Assembly (NCBI RefSeq): GCF_009905615.1
Contig: NZ_JAAAKW010000001.1
Coordinates: forward strand, 372,001 to 436,000
DNA: 64,000 bases
Origin: Pseudomonas sp. SLFW
Lineage (GTDB): Bacteria; Pseudomonadota; Gammaproteobacteria; Pseudomonadales; Pseudomonadaceae
Direction of reading: 5' to 3'
How positions within the stretch are numbered: position 1 is the stretch's first letter; each line of letters begins with the position of its first letter. The notes below the pieces were generated by a model, which ran no database searches, was not told the DNA's origin, and saw nothing but the letters and a program-made list of their open reading frames with translations. This document shows, piece by piece, positions 10,211 to 21,875 of the stretch. Both the position numbers and the translations under genes were made by a program.

Positions 10211-11257
10211 ATGTCCGACCGCCTGACCCTCCTGCGCCCCGACGACTGGCATATCCATCTTCGTGATGGCGCTGTTTTGCCCCACACCGTCGCTGACGTT
10301 GCGCGCACCTTTGGCCGCGCCATCATCATGCCGAACCTCGTGCCGCCGGTACGCAACGCGGAGCAAGCCGATGCCTATCGCCAGCGCATCCTCGCTGCCC
10401 GTCCGCAAGGCAGCCGCTTCGAGCCGCTGATGGTGCTGTACCTCACCGACGTGACGCAGCCCGAAGACATCCGCGCCGCCAAGGCCAGTGGCTTCGTCTA
10501 TGCCGCCAAGCTGTACCCGGCTGGCGCCACCACCAACTCCGATTCGGGCGTGACCAGCGTCGACAAGATTTTCCCGGTCCTCGAAGCGATGGCCGAAGTC
10601 GGCATGCCGCTGTTGATCCACGGCGAAGTGACCCGTGGCGACATTGACGTGTTCGACCGTGAGAAGATCTTCATCGACGAGCACATGCGTCGCGTGGTCG
10701 AGCGCTTCCCTACGCTCAAAGTGGTGTTCGAACACATCACCACCGGCGATGCCGTGCAGTTCGTCAACGAGGCTTCTGCCAACGTCGGCGCAACCATCAC
10801 CGCGCATCACTTGCTGTACAACCGCAACCACATGCTGGTGGGCGGGATTCGTCCGCACTTCTATTGCCTGCCAATCCTCAAGCGCAACACCCACCAGGTC
10901 GCGCTGCTGGACGCTGCCACCGGCGGCAGCACAAAGTTCTTCCTGGGCACCGACTCGGCGCCGCACGCGCAACACGCCAAAGAAGCCGCTTGCGGCTGTG
11001 CCGGCTGCTACACGGCGTACGCTGCGATCGAGCTGTATGCCGAAGCGTTCGAACAACGCAACGCGCTGGACAAGCTCGAAGGGTTCGCCAGCCTCAACGG
11101 TCCGGCGTTCTACGGTCTGCCCGCCAACACCGACACCATTACTCTGGTCCGCGAAGAATGGACCGCCCCTGCCAGCCTGCCGTTTGGCGAGCTGTCCGTT
11201 ATCCCGCTGCGCGCCGGTGAGACACTGCGCTGGCGCCTGCTGGAGGAACACGCGTGA
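10211..11257 (+). CDS. pyrC: Dihydroorotase (class II)
   Basis: Zinc metallohydrolase of pyrimidine synthesis that cyclises carbamoyl-aspartate to dihydroorotate. The 348-residue protein has [10 protein letters not shown] (metal ligands H-x-H) at residues 12-21. The carboxylated-Lys segment is in [16 protein letters not shown], further His ligands are in LLIHGEV and VFEHITT, and the catalytic Asp is in FLGTDSAPH. The ATG at 10211 gives the usual [14 protein letters not shown] start, preferred over an alternative 21 bp upstream. Its end overlaps the rnt start by four bases (GTGA), so the two are translationally coupled. Confidence 0.97.
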   Translation: MSDRLTLLRPDDWHIHLRDGAVLPHTVADVARTFGRAIIMPNLVPPVRNAEQADAYRQRILAARPQGSRFEPLMVLYLTDVTQPEDIRAAKASGFVYAAKLYPAGATTNSDSGVTSVDKIFPVLEAMAEVGMPLLIHGEVTRGDIDVFDREKIFIDEHMRRVVERFPTLKVVFEHITTGDAVQFVNEASANVGATITAHHLLYNRNHMLVGGIRPHFYCLPILKRNTHQVALLDAATGGSTKFFLGTDSAPHAQHAKEAACGCAGCYTAYAAIELYAEAFEQRNALDKLEGFASLNGPAFYGLPANTDTITLVREEWTAPASLPFGELSVIPLRAGETLRWRLLEEHA

Positions 11258-11931
11258 GTGAAGACCATTACGACGACGAACAGGAAGGTTCTGGCGGCGG
11301 TACAGGCTCCAGGCATCCGATGGCGGCACGCTTTCGTGGCTACCTGCCGGTCGTCGTCGACGTAGAAACCGGTGGCTTCAATTCGGCCACCGATGCGTTG
11401 CTGGAGATTGCCGCGACCACCATCGGCATGGATGAAAAGGGTTTCGTGTTCCCGGAGCACACCTATTTCTTCCGCGTCGAGCCGTTCGAAGGCGCCAACA
11501 TCGAAGCCGCTGCGCTGGAATTCACCGGTATCAAGCTTGATCACCCGCTGCGCATGGCTGTGAGTGAAGAAACCGCGCTGAATGACATCTTCCGTGGCGT
11601 ACGCAAGGCACTGAAAGCCAATGGCTGCAAGCGGGCGATTCTGGTCGGCCATAACGCCAGCTTTGATCTGGGCTTTCTGAATGCCGCCGTTGCGCGACTG
11701 GACATGAAGCGCAACCCGTTTCACCCCTTCTCCAGTTTCGACACGGCGACGCTCGCGGGCTTGGCATACGGCCAGACCGTGCTGGCCAAGGCCTGTCAAT
11801 CGGCGGACATCGACTTCGACGGTCGCGAAGCCCACTCGGCTCGTTACGACACCGAGAAAACGGCTGAGCTGTTCTGCGGCATCGTCAACCGCTGGAAAGA
11901 AATGGGCGGCTGGCACGACTTCGACGATTGA
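11254..11931 (+). CDS. rnt: Ribonuclease T
   Basis: DEDD-family 3'-5' exoribonuclease that trims the CCA end of tRNA and matures 5S/23S rRNA ends. The 225-residue protein shows Exo [11 protein letters not shown] at about 36-45, Exo [14 protein letters not shown] around 131-142, and Exo [17 protein letters not shown] near 193-206 (His and Asp of DEDDh). It uses a GTG start overlapping the pyrC stop. A strong intrinsic terminator follows, closing the pyrC-rnt operon. Confidence 0.97.
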   Translation: MSEDHYDDEQEGSGGGTGSRHPMAARFRGYLPVVVDVETGGFNSATDALLEIAATTIGMDEKGFVFPEHTYFFRVEPFEGANIEAAALEFTGIKLDHPLRMAVSEETALNDIFRGVRKALKANGCKRAILVGHNASFDLGFLNAAVARLDMKRNPFHPFSSFDTATLAGLAYGQTVLAKACQSADIDFDGREAHSARYDTEKTAELFCGIVNRWKEMGGWHDFDD

Positions 11932-11952
11932 TATCTCCTTCTCGTGCGTAAA

Positions 11953-11979
11953 GACCGGCCCGCGTGGCCGGTTTTTTTT
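11953..11979 (+). terminator. Intrinsic terminator of pyrC-rnt
   Basis: GC-rich stem ACCGGCC...GGCCGGT with a short loop, followed directly by eight T residues; 20 bp after the rnt stop codon. Confidence 0.9.
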
Positions 11980-12054
11980 GGGCTCAACCCTCCATGTCAA
12001 GACAGTTGTCATTTGACCATTCATCGGCCTTCAGCAGATGTTCAGGAAGTAGTT

Positions 12055-12083
12055 TTGACAAGCATTCTCATTAACATTAGTAT
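12055..12083 (+). promoter_or_regulatory. bfd promoter with Fur-box-like overlap
   Basis: A near-consensus sigma-70 promoter, TTGACA - 17 bp - TAGTAT, ends 42 bp before the bfd ATG. The spacer, read on the minus strand (TAATGTTAATGAGAATGC), resembles tandem NAATGA-type hexamers of Fur boxes. Iron control of bfd is established in P. aeruginosa; the Fur assignment here is by eye. Confidence 0.6.
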
Positions 12084-12125
12084 CCGTCGCACATGAGCAA
12101 ATAACTCAACGACGGTCTTTTATTT

Positions 12126-12344
12126 ATGTATGTCTGCCTTTGCCAAGGTGTTACCGACGGACAGATCCGCGAAGCAATCATGGAAGGATGCTGCAGTTAC
12201 CGTGAAGTGCGCGAGACCCTGGGTGTCGCCAGCAAATGTGGGAAATGTGCCTGCCTGGCGAAGGAAGTGGTGCGTGAAACCCTGACAGAACTGCAAACGT
12301 CACAAGCCGCCCTTGCCTATCCCGCGGAATTTTCTGCTGCGTGA
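12126..12344 (+). CDS. bfd: Bacterioferritin-associated ferredoxin
   Basis: Small 2Fe-2S protein that binds BfrB and donates electrons to mobilise stored iron. The 72-residue protein has the Bfd arrangement of Cys4 and Cys6 (CLC) and Cys38 and Cys41 (CGKC). The adjacent bfrB is its partner. A sigma-70 promoter with a Fur-like sequence lies upstream and an intrinsic terminator downstream, so it is a monocistronic unit separate from bfrB. In Pseudomonas the electron source for Bfd is Fpr, encoded at 56326 in this window. Confidence 0.97.
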   Translation: MYVCLCQGVTDGQIREAIMEGCCSYREVRETLGVASKCGKCACLAKEVVRETLTELQTSQAALAYPAEFSAA

Positions 12345-12362
12345 TTCAACGAATTAAAAGAA

Positions 12363-12386
12363 ACCGGACCTGTGTCCGGTTTTTTT
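12363..12386 (+). terminator. Intrinsic terminator of bfd
   Basis: Stem ACCGGAC / GTCCGGT with a 4-nt loop followed by a run of T, 18 bp after the bfd stop codon. Confidence 0.9.
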
Positions 12387-12544
12387 ATGCCTGTAATTCA
12401 AGCGCTTAGCGATAAGATGCGGAACACAAACATTCTTATTCCTATTTATTTTCACTTATTATTCAATAACTTAGGTTTGACAGGGGATTATTCGAAGCTC
12501 AAACTTGCGGCTTATATACGAACATCTTCGACAGGACCTCGATC

Positions 12545-13021
12545 ATGAAAGGCGACATTACAGTCATCCAGCATCTCAACAAGATCCTCGGAAACGAGCT
12601 GGTCGCGATCAACCAGTATTTTCTGCATGCGCGCATGTACGAAGATTGGGGCCTGAACAAGCTGGGCAAGCACGAGTACAAAGAATCCATCGACGAGATG
12701 AAACACGCTGACAAGCTGATCAAGCGCATCCTGTTCTTGGAAGGCCTGCCTAACCTGCAAGATCTGGGCAAAATCCTCATCGGCGAGCACACCAAGGAAA
12801 TGCTGGAGTGCGACCTGAAGATCGAGCGTAAAGGCCACGCAGACCTGAAAGCCGCGATCGCTCACTGCGAAACCGTTGGCGACTTCGGCAGCCGTGAGCT
12901 GCTGGAAGACATTCTTGAGTCCGAGGAAGAACACATCGACTGGCTGGAAACCCAGCTGGGTCTGATCGACAAGGTCAGCATCGAGAACTACCTGCAATCG
13001 CAGATGGGCGAAGAAGACTGA
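12545..13021 (+). CDS. bfrB: Bacterioferritin BfrB
   Basis: Haem-containing ferritin that forms 24-mers and stores iron as a mineral. The 158-residue protein keeps the ferroxidase ligands Glu18, Glu51, His54, Glu94, Glu127 and His130, and the haem ligand Met52 (sequence DEMKHADK). Length and numbering agree with P. aeruginosa BfrB. Its 200-bp leader after the bfd terminator must contain its own promoter. A terminator follows immediately. Confidence 0.97.
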   Translation: MKGDITVIQHLNKILGNELVAINQYFLHARMYEDWGLNKLGKHEYKESIDEMKHADKLIKRILFLEGLPNLQDLGKILIGEHTKEMLECDLKIERKGHADLKAAIAHCETVGDFGSRELLEDILESEEEHIDWLETQLGLIDKVSIENYLQSQMGEED

Positions 13022-13040
13022 TCTCAGCCTGACCCTCTCA

Positions 13041-13079
13041 AAAAAGCCCCGCCCGGTGATGAACCTGGCGGGGCTTTTT
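13041..13079 (+). terminator. Intrinsic terminator of bfrB
   Basis: Stem AAAAAGCCCCGCC / GGCGGGGCTTTTT starting 20 bp after the bfrB stop, T-rich on both strands. Confidence 0.9.
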
Positions 13080-13113
13080 GTTGGGTGTCGAACACTGCTC
13101 GGGAAGCACCCAC

Positions 13114-13151
13114 AAAAAAGCCCCGTATCTCCTGAAAGACCGGGGCTTTTT
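13114..13151 (-). terminator. Intrinsic terminator of grxD (works in both directions)
   Basis: Second hairpin, AAAAGCCCCG / CGGGGCTTTT, 14 bp downstream of the grxD stop on the minus strand. It faces the bfrB terminator, so two similar hairpins separate the convergent genes. Confidence 0.85.
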
Positions 13152-13164
13152 ACCAACAACCCAA

Positions 13165-13494
13165 TCAGGCCGTTGCGTTCTTCTCGACCGCAGCCTTGAT
13201 CAAGGGCTGCAGTTCGCCTGCTGCGTGCATCTCGATGATGATGTCACTGCCGCCGACCAGCTCGCCGTCTACCCACAGCTGCGGGAACGTCGGCCAGTTC
13301 GCGTATTTCGGCAGGTTGGCGCGAATCTCAGGGTTCTGCAGGATATCGACGTACGCGAACTTCTCGCCACACGCCATCAAGGCTTGGGACGCCTTCGCCG
13401 AAAAGCCGCACTGCGGGGCATTCGGGGCGCCTTTCATGTAAAGCAGAACGGTGTTTTTGGCAATCTGGTCTTTGATCGTTTCGATGATATCCAT
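13165..13494 (-). CDS. grxD: Monothiol glutaredoxin GrxD
   Basis: Cytosolic Grx4-type glutaredoxin that binds a glutathione-ligated 2Fe-2S cluster and passes it on in Fe-S assembly and iron sensing. The 109-residue protein has the monothiol active site CGFS at residues 29-32, WPTFPQLWVDGELVGGSDI for glutathione binding, and starts MDIIETIKDQI. An upstream in-frame ATG at 13614 gives a non-conserved basic extension and is rejected. Its place beside bfrB/bfd fits iron metabolism and PAO1 order. Confidence 0.96.
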   Translation of the reverse strand: MDIIETIKDQIAKNTVLLYMKGAPNAPQCGFSAKASQALMACGEKFAYVDILQNPEIRANLPKYANWPTFPQLWVDGELVGGSDIIIEMHAAGELQPLIKAAVEKNATA

Positions 13495-13610
13495 GGAGCA
13501 CCTCGGCTTAACTTTACGACTGTATGAGTCGACACGGTGGCGCATTCTAACCGATTCCCTAGCGTAACGCTCGGTCTTGGCTTTAATCGGCCTCATAAAT
13601 ATGATGAGCG

Positions 13611-15719
13611 TCATGCCGCTGCGACAGTCACCGGCACCCCGTTCAGCGCGGCGTTCCCGGACAGCGTGTCCATCTGCCGCTCGTCAGTCAGGTCGTTTGC
13701 ACTCTCCCCCGGCTGATCGCGGGCAATGTCCATTTGCACCCCCGGCCGCCCATGCCCCCACCCATGAGGCAGGCTCACCACACCGGGCATCATGTCGGCG
13801 CTGCCCATCACCTCGACCTCGATCATTCCCACCCGAGAACTCACCCGCACACGCTGCCCGTCGCTCAGGCCACGGGTCGCAAGGTCGTCCGGGTGCATCA
13901 GCAGTTGATGGCGTGGCTTGCCTTTCACCAGCCGGTGGTAGTTGTGCATCCAAGAATTATTGCTGCGAACATGACGCCGTCCAATCAGCAACAGCTCATC
14001 CACTGACGGCATTGCAGCGGTGGCAAAGCGCACCAGATCGGCCAGGATCACCTCCGGTGCTGCCTGAACGCGCTGATTGGGCGTTTTCAGCCGCGTGGCG
14101 AGATTAGGTTTGAGCGCGCCCAGGTCCAGCCCATGAGGGTGGTCATGGAGCGTTTCCAATGACAGCTTCATCGCCGAGGCATCGCCATAAAAGCCTGCGC
14201 GCAATCCACGATCCACCATTTGAGCCGGAGGAATCGTGGGTTTCAGCTCACGCTCGGCGCGCGCGGCGAAGGCCTTGGCCAGCCCGACGAAAATCTCCCA
14301 GTCATGCAGCGCCCCCTCAGGCTTGGCGAGAATGGCGCGATTGAAACGGGTGACGTTGCGCACGGCGAACATGTTGAACGTCGTGTCGTAGTGATCGTTT
14401 TCCAGCGCCGAGGTCGAGGGCAGAATCAGATCGGCGTGGCGCGTGGTTTCATTGATATAGAGATCGACACTGACCATGAACTCCAAGCCATCCAGCGCCT
14501 GATCGAGCTGACGACCGTTGGGCGTCGACAACACCGGATTGCCGGCCACCGTGATCAATGCCTTCACCTGCCCTTCGCCTTCGGTGAGCATTTCTTCCGC
14601 CAGCGCCGACACCGGCAGCTCGCCGCTGTATTCGGGCAAGCCCGAGACACGGCTCTGCCAGCGATTGAAACCGCCGCCCGAGGTCGAGGCCACCAGATCC
14701 AGTGCAGGCTCAGTGCACAGCGCGCCGCCGACCCGGTCAAGGTTGCCAGTCACCAGATTGATCAACTGCACCAGCCAATGACACAGCGTGCCGAACGCTT
14801 GCGTCGAAATACCCATCCGCCCGTAACACACCGCGCTTTTCGCACCCGCGAAATCCCGCGCCAGTTGCCGGATGTCTTCGGCAGGCACCCCGCAACGCAG
14901 GCTCATGGCGCCCGCGTCCATGTGCGCGATGGCGGCCCGCACTTCTTCAAGGCCATCGACCGGCAGATGGGTGTCGCGGGTCAGGCCTTCAGCGAACAGC
15001 GTGTGCAGCACGCCGAACAGCAGCGCCGCGTCGCCACCGGGGCGGATGAACATGTGTTGGTTGGCGATGGCAGCCGTTTCGCTACGCCGAGGATCGACCA
15101 CCACGACTTTGCCGCCCCGCGCCTGAATCGCCTTCAAGCGCTTCTCGACGTCGGGGACCGTCATGATGCTACCGTTGGAGGCGAGCGGGTTGCCGCCCAG
15201 AATCAGCATGAAATCGGTGTGGTCGATGTCGGCGATGGGCAGCAACAGGCCGTGGCCATACATCAGGTAGCTTGTGAGGTGATGGGGCAATTGGTCGACG
15301 GATGTCGCGGAGAATCGGTTGCGGGTTTTCAGCAGGCCAAGGAAGTAATTGCTGTGGGTCATCAGCCCATAATTGTGAACGCTGGGGTTGCCCTGATAGA
15401 CCGCGACAGCGTTCTGTCCGTGACGCTGCTGGATGTCCAGCAGACGTTCAGCCACCAGCTCGAATGCATCTTGCCAGGCTATGGGGTGCCACTCGTTGCC
15501 AATACGGCGCATAGGCTGTCGCAGGCGGTCGGGGTCGTTCTGGATGTCTTGCAAAGCCACCGCTTTTGGGCAGATATGCCCTCGGCTGAACGTGTCTTGC
15601 GCGTCGCCCTTGATCGAGCTGATACGCACGCTGGCATCGTCTTCAAGGGTGGTTTCGATGGTCAGGCCACAGATGGCCTCGCACAGGTGACAGGCACGGT
15701 GATGGAGAGTCTTGGTCAT
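13611..15719 (-). CDS. Molybdopterin oxidoreductase (formate dehydrogenase-H/nitrate-reductase-like)
   Basis: Member of the DMSO-reductase superfamily, 702 residues from the ATG at 15719. It has an N-terminal 4Fe-4S motif C-HL-C-EAI-C followed about 29 residues later by C in GHICPKA. The molybdopterin-binding body comes next (DPRRSETAAIA, HADLILPSTSALEND), and a C-terminal molydopterin-dinucleotide-binding domain starts near residue 580 (NSWMHNYHRLVKGKPRHQL). At the usual metal-ligand position the sequence reads YQGNPSVHNYG, so neither Cys nor selenocysteine is obvious there. There is no Tat signal, so it is probably cytosolic. No electron-transfer subunit lies beside it. It corresponds by position to the PAO1 oxidoreductase near argF; substrate unknown. 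Confidence 0.85.
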   Translation of the reverse strand: MTKTLHHRACHLCEAICGLTIETTLEDDASVRISSIKGDAQDTFSRGHICPKAVALQDIQNDPDRLRQPMRRIGNEWHPIAWQDAFELVAERLLDIQQRHGQNAVAVYQGNPSVHNYGLMTHSNYFLGLLKTRNRFSATSVDQLPHHLTSYLMYGHGLLLPIADIDHTDFMLILGGNPLASNGSIMTVPDVEKRLKAIQARGGKVVVVDPRRSETAAIANQHMFIRPGGDAALLFGVLHTLFAEGLTRDTHLPVDGLEEVRAAIAHMDAGAMSLRCGVPAEDIRQLARDFAGAKSAVCYGRMGISTQAFGTLCHWLVQLINLVTGNLDRVGGALCTEPALDLVASTSGGGFNRWQSRVSGLPEYSGELPVSALAEEMLTEGEGQVKALITVAGNPVLSTPNGRQLDQALDGLEFMVSVDLYINETTRHADLILPSTSALENDHYDTTFNMFAVRNVTRFNRAILAKPEGALHDWEIFVGLAKAFAARAERELKPTIPPAQMVDRGLRAGFYGDASAMKLSLETLHDHPHGLDLGALKPNLATRLKTPNQRVQAAPEVILADLVRFATAAMPSVDELLLIGRRHVRSNNSWMHNYHRLVKGKPRHQLLMHPDDLATRGLSDGQRVRVSSRVGMIEVEVMGSADMMPGVVSLPHGWGHGRPGVQMDIARDQPGESANDLTDERQMDTLSGNAALNGVPVTVAAA

Positions 15720-15866
15720 CGCCAGTCTCATGTTTTTGTGTGGCGATCGGCGTGATCGCGGAAACAAAACTATGGAGCCTGGCGCGGCACTTCGCCAGAA
15801 ACGTCAGTGCCGTGAATCGGACAGCATCAGGCGAGCCGATAGCTCACCTGAGCAAAGGAGCGGGGA

Positions 15867-16169
15867 TCAGGAAGCCGAACCGCCGATGGGCGTGACCACC
15901 TTGCGCTTCAGCTGAATCTCATGAACGGTCTCGACCTGCTCCTGGGAGACCTGCACGCCCGTCAGTTCGCCAATCAAACGCCAATGGTCATCCAGTCCGG
16001 CACTGATGGTGGCCATGCGGTCGATCATGCGGCGTCCTGCCGAACGGGTCACTTCATCTTCACTGCGCATCAGCTCGAACGACATCGACGTCATGGAAGC
16101 AGTGAGGTGCGTGAGGGTGCGAGCCGTAAGCCCGAGCAGTTCCGTCAGTTGTTTCTCTTTTGAATCCAT
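15867..16169 (-). CDS. Conserved hypothetical protein (100 residues)
   Basis: I do not recognise a domain. From the ATG at 16169 (MDSKEKQLTELLGLTARTLTHL) the protein is mostly helical, with a central amphipathic stretch (TASMTSMSFELMRSEDEVTRSAGRRMIDRMATISAGLDDHWRL split over residues 24-66) and a C-terminal GVQVSQEQVETVHEIQLKRKVV segment. An AAGGGG ribosome site stands 11 nt ahead of the start; a longer in-frame version to 16256 reads unlike protein. PAO1 has a hypothetical gene at the matching place before argF. A coiled or bundled structure is an inference from the heptad-like spacing. Confidence 0.7.
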   Translation of the reverse strand: MDSKEKQLTELLGLTARTLTHLTASMTSMSFELMRSEDEVTRSAGRRMIDRMATISAGLDDHWRLIGELTGVQVSQEQVETVHEIQLKRKVVTPIGGSAS

Positions 16170-16478
16170 TCCCCACCCCTTCTGGAGGACATAAGCGGCC
16201 TTTATAACCCACGCCACACGTTTAGGAAACGTCCCGGTTTCCACGGCGTGAAGCATGTCGCATTAGGTTCAGCAGCATTTTGAAACTGTTGCAAAAACGG
16301 CAGTAATTGCCAGTGTCCAGCGAAGCGGTGTACAACCTTTGCCCTTCGCGGTGGACGCAGATGGCGAATTGCCTTCGCCGCGTACGCAACTGTAGCACTT
16401 CGTTACATGAAAAGCGTCCTGACCACGCCATTTTCAAGCGACCGGACGTCTGACATTTTTTTTCGAACATGCCGGGCC

Positions 16479-16506
16479 TTGGCACGAGGCGACATTTTCT
16501 TATACC
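16479..16506 (+). promoter_or_regulatory. argF promoter with ArgR half-site overlapping the -35 box
   Basis: TTGGCA (16479-16484), 16 bp, TATACC (16501-16506) lies about 110 bp before the argF ATG. On the minus strand the same bases 16479-16494 read TGTCGC-N8-AA, exactly the Pseudomonas ArgR half-site pattern. An occluding ArgR site is therefore plausible, in line with known ArgR repression of argF in P. aeruginosa. The rest of the 450-bp gap (16170-16617) shows only a diverged TGTCGC at 16256-16261 and no gene. Confidence 0.55.
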
Positions 16507-16617
16507 CTCGCGCCTTCCCTATTCGTCGCCCCGTGCGGCTTTTGCCGCAGGTCTCGCCCGTTTTCCCGATAAAACCCGGCTTAGAGGATCTGCGGTCTGT
16601 TGCAGACAAGGTAGTTA

Positions 16618-17541
16618 ATGATGATCACCAGGCACTTTCTCTCGATGATGGATTACACGCCAGACGAACTGGGCGCCGTGATCCGTCGAGGCATTGAGCT
16701 GAAGGACTTGCGAAATCGAGGCGTGTTGTTCGAGCCGCTGAGAGGTCGAGTGCTGGCCATGATCTTCGAGAAATCTTCGACTCGGACTCGCGTTTCGTTC
16801 GAAGCCGGCATGATCCAGCTCGGCGGTCAGGCCATCTTTTTGTCGCCTCGCGACACCCAACTGGGGCGTGGCGAACCGATTGCCGACGGCGCGCGCGTCA
16901 TGTCGCGCATGGTCGATGCGGTCATGATCCGCACGTTCGCCCACAGCAACCTCATCGAATTCGCCGCCAATTCCCGGGTGCCTGTGATCAACGGCCTGTC
17001 CGACGATCTGCACCCGTGCCAGTTATTGGCCGACATGCAGACCTTCCTCGAACATCGCGGTGCGATCAAGGGCAAGACCGTGGCCTGGATCGGCGACGGC
17101 AACAATATGTGCAACAGCTATATAGAAGCGGCGATCCAGTTCGACTTCCAACTGCGCGTCGCCTGCCCTGAAGGCTACGAGCCGAGCCCACGCTTCCTGG
17201 CGCTGGCCGGCGACCGCGTGACCGTGACCCGCGACCCGAGTGAAGCGGTCAAGGGCGCGCATTTGATCAGCACCGACGTCTGGACCTCCATGGGCCAGGA
17301 AGAGGAAACCGCCAAGCGCATCGCGCTGTTCAAGCCTTTCCAGGTCACTCGCGAACTGCTCGATCTGGCCGCTGACGACGTGTTGTTCATGCACTGCCTG
17401 CCTGCCCACCGTGGTGAGGAGATCAGTGAAGACCTGCTCGACGACTCGCGTTCAGTGGCGTGGGATCAGGCGGAAAACCGTTTGCATGCGCAAAAGGCGC
17501 TGCTCGAATTCCTGGTGGCGCCTGCCTACCAACCCGCATGA
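16618..17541 (+). CDS. argF: Ornithine carbamoyltransferase (anabolic)
   Basis: Cytosolic transferase making citrulline from ornithine and carbamoyl phosphate. The 307-residue protein has the carbamoyl-phosphate loop SSTRTR at 53-58, [11 protein letters not shown] near 137-147 and [11 protein letters not shown] near 265-275 (ornithine loop). The N-terminus reads [18 protein letters not shown] as in the anabolic ArgF rather than the catabolic ArcB. AAGG lies 6 nt before the first ATG. The stop overlaps the start of the ABC ATPase by four bases (ATGA). ArgR control is suggested by the upstream half-site. Confidence 0.97.
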   Translation: MMITRHFLSMMDYTPDELGAVIRRGIELKDLRNRGVLFEPLRGRVLAMIFEKSSTRTRVSFEAGMIQLGGQAIFLSPRDTQLGRGEPIADGARVMSRMVDAVMIRTFAHSNLIEFAANSRVPVINGLSDDLHPCQLLADMQTFLEHRGAIKGKTVAWIGDGNNMCNSYIEAAIQFDFQLRVACPEGYEPSPRFLALAGDRVTVTRDPSEAVKGAHLISTDVWTSMGQEEETAKRIALFKPFQVTRELLDLAADDVLFMHCLPAHRGEEISEDLLDDSRSVAWDQAENRLHAQKALLEFLVAPAYQPA

Positions 17542-18578
17542 GTGAGCCGATGCTGCTGCAACTGCGTGACCTCGCCTGCGGTTATCAAGACCAACGCGTG
17601 GTGCAGAACCTGAATCTGCACCTCAACGCGGGAGACATCGGTTGCCTGCTCGGCTCGTCGGGCTGCGGCAAGACCACCACGTTGCGCGCCATCGCCGGTT
17701 TCGAACCGGTGCACGCGGGTGAAATCACCCTCGCGGGCGAGGTCATCTCCAGACCCGGCTTCACCCTCGCGCCCGAGAAGCGCCGGATCGGCATGGTGTT
17801 TCAGGACTACGCGCTGTTCCCGCACCTGACCGTCGCGGACAACATCGCCTTCGGCATTCGGAATCATCCGCGCCAGGCACAGGTGGTCGAGGAAATGTTG
17901 GCGCTGGTCAACCTCCGCACGCTGGGCAAGCGGCATCCCCATGAGCTCTCGGGCGGCCAGCAACAACGCGTCGCCTTGGCGCGGGCATTGGCACCGGAAC
18001 CGCAATTGCTGCTGCTCGACGAACCTTTTTCCAACCTCGATGGCGAGCTGCGCCGACGTTTGAGCCATGAGGTGCGCGATATTCTCAAGGCCCGAGGCAC
18101 CAGCGCGATTCTGGTGACCCACGATCAGGAAGAAGCCTTCGCCGTCAGCGATCAGGTGGGGGTGTTCAAGGAAGGACGCCTTGAACAATGGGATACGCCT
18201 TACAACCTTTATCACCGACCGGCTACGCCCTATGTCGCCAGTTTTGTCGGGCAGGGCTACTTCATCCGTGGGCAAATGATCGATGCGCAATCGGTGCAGA
18301 CCGAACTCGGCGTACTGCGTGGGACCTGTGCCCGTGATCCTGTAGGCACGGTCGATGTGCTGCTGAGACCAGACGATATCGCCTACGCGCCAGACTGCCC
18401 GGTGAAAGCAAGAGTGATCAGCAAAACCTTTCAGGGCGCCGCGACGCTGTATCGCTTGCAGCTGCCAAGCGGGACGCCACTGGAAGCCTTGTTCCCCAGC
18501 CATGCTGATCTGCACGCGGGAGATGACGTCGGTATTTGCGTAACGGCTCAGAATCTGGTGCTGTTTCCTGCGTCCTGA
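17538..18578 (+). CDS. ABC transporter ATP-binding protein (FbpC/PotA-like, with TOBE domain)
   Basis: ATPase subunit of an importer for a small ligand such as iron, spermidine or sulfate. The 346-residue protein has Walker A GSSGCGKT at 39-46, a Q-loop in [15 protein letters not shown], signature [15 protein letters not shown], Walker [13 protein letters not shown] and the H-loop in [14 protein letters not shown]-terminal TOBE-like region (about 240-346; [14 protein letters not shown]) follows. It overlaps argF by ATGA, so it is cotranscribed with it, as in PAO1 (PA3537-PA3538). No permease or binding protein is nearby, so its transporter partners are encoded elsewhere. Confidence 0.9.
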   Translation: MSEPMLLQLRDLACGYQDQRVVQNLNLHLNAGDIGCLLGSSGCGKTTTLRAIAGFEPVHAGEITLAGEVISRPGFTLAPEKRRIGMVFQDYALFPHLTVADNIAFGIRNHPRQAQVVEEMLALVNLRTLGKRHPHELSGGQQQRVALARALAPEPQLLLLDEPFSNLDGELRRRLSHEVRDILKARGTSAILVTHDQEEAFAVSDQVGVFKEGRLEQWDTPYNLYHRPATPYVASFVGQGYFIRGQMIDAQSVQTELGVLRGTCARDPVGTVDVLLRPDDIAYAPDCPVKARVISKTFQGAATLYRLQLPSGTPLEALFPSHADLHAGDDVGICVTAQNLVLFPAS

Positions 18579-18613
18579 CGAACACCCATCGCTGGGGTTG
18601 CGAACACAGCCCC

Positions 18614-18705
18614 CTGTAGGAGCGAATTCATTCGCGAATAGATCGTGCAACCGATGACGATCCATCGCCTGCACCGCCCTCTCGCGAATGAATTCGCTCC
18701 TACAG
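18614..18705. repeat. REPIN-like inverted repeat, family 1 (copy 1)
   Basis: Arms CTGTAGGAGCGAATTCATTC-GCGA at the left and the exact complement at 18682-18705, about 43 bp apart. The inner part contains a CCGATGACGATCCATCG core. It lies between the convergent ABC ATPase and phzF-like genes, where it can act as an mRNA end structure. This pattern is that of Pseudomonas REPIN elements. Confidence 0.9.
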
Positions 18706-18722
18706 AGGACGCGGCGGTGAAC

Positions 18723-19511
18723 TCACCCGACCGTCAACACCCCACTCGCCACCAGCGTCGCATAGCCGCCAATCTTCACCCGATCTCCCTCCAGACGACA
18801 GAACAACTCGCCCCCTCGCGCCGAACTTTGATGGGCTGTCAGGCTGAATTTGTTCAGGCGTGCCGACCAGTACGGAATGAGGCTGCAATGGGTCGAGCCG
18901 GTCACCGGGTCTTCGGGAATGCCGTTCCCCGGCGCGAAATAGCGAGAGACAAAATCATGCACGTCGCCATCACTTTTCGCAGTAATGATCACGCCCGGCC
19001 ATGGCAGCCGGGCGATGGCAGCCATGTCAGGCTTGCAATCGCGAACCGCCTGCTCGGACTCCAGCACCACCAACAGCGCCGCCGCGCCCAGCGCGTCGAC
19101 GACTTCGGTGTTCAGCGCGCGTTCGATATCCACCGTCACGCCCACTTCACTCGGCGGCAAAGAGGGAAAATCCAGCAACAGGCGTCCGTTCTCGCGGCTG
19201 ACGCTCAGCGGCCCTGATTGGCTGATGAACTGAATGGTGTCAGACGTTTCGCCATATTTTTCATACAGCACATAGGCGCTGGCCAACGTCGCATGCCCGC
19301 ACAGCGGGACTTCATTGGTGGGCGTGAACCAACGGATATGCCAGCCCTGCGCCTCACGCACAACAAAAGCGGTTTCGGACAGGTTGTGTTCCGTCGCAAT
19401 GCGCTGCATCAGCTCATCCGACAGCCAGGCATCGAGGCGATACACCATCGCAGGGTTGCCTGCGAACGGTCGGTCACTGAAGGCATCGACTTGATGAAAT
19501 TCAAGCTGCAT
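18723..19511 (-). CDS. PhzF-family isomerase/epimerase
   Basis: Member of the diaminopimelate-epimerase-like PhzF fold, 262 residues. It starts MQLEFHQVDAFSDRPFAGNPA and has the catalytic Glu in NLSETAFV (about residue 46), CGHATLASAYVLYE near 73-86, and the C-terminal anion-binding segment EDPVTGSTHCSLIPYW. The ATG at 19511 is preceded by GGGGA with 8-nt spacing; two upstream starts (19520, 19526) have poor ribosome sites. No phenazine genes are nearby, so the substrate is unknown. In PAO1 a homologue sits just ahead of the glp genes, as here. Confidence 0.93.
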   Translation of the reverse strand: MQLEFHQVDAFSDRPFAGNPAMVYRLDAWLSDELMQRIATEHNLSETAFVVREAQGWHIRWFTPTNEVPLCGHATLASAYVLYEKYGETSDTIQFISQSGPLSVSRENGRLLLDFPSLPPSEVGVTVDIERALNTEVVDALGAAALLVVLESEQAVRDCKPDMAAIARLPWPGVIITAKSDGDVHDFVSRYFAPGNGIPEDPVTGSTHCSLIPYWSARLNKFSLTAHQSSARGGELFCRLEGDRVKIGGYATLVASGVLTVG

Positions 19512-19606
19512 GGAAGGCATCCCCAATCGTTATTGTTCGAGCGCCCTGCCCTGCGTCAGCCTAAGTGACTACAGCAAGACACGGCATATCTGACGATGCA
19601 TCCGGA

Positions 19607-21865
<2,259 letters not shown>

Positions 21866-21875
21866 CCCACATACC

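Noticed and set aside
14220..15755. 511-codon plus-strand open frame
   Set aside because: Lies entirely antisense to the molybdopterin oxidoreductase and reads as Arg/His/Gln-rich shadow sequence without any domain.
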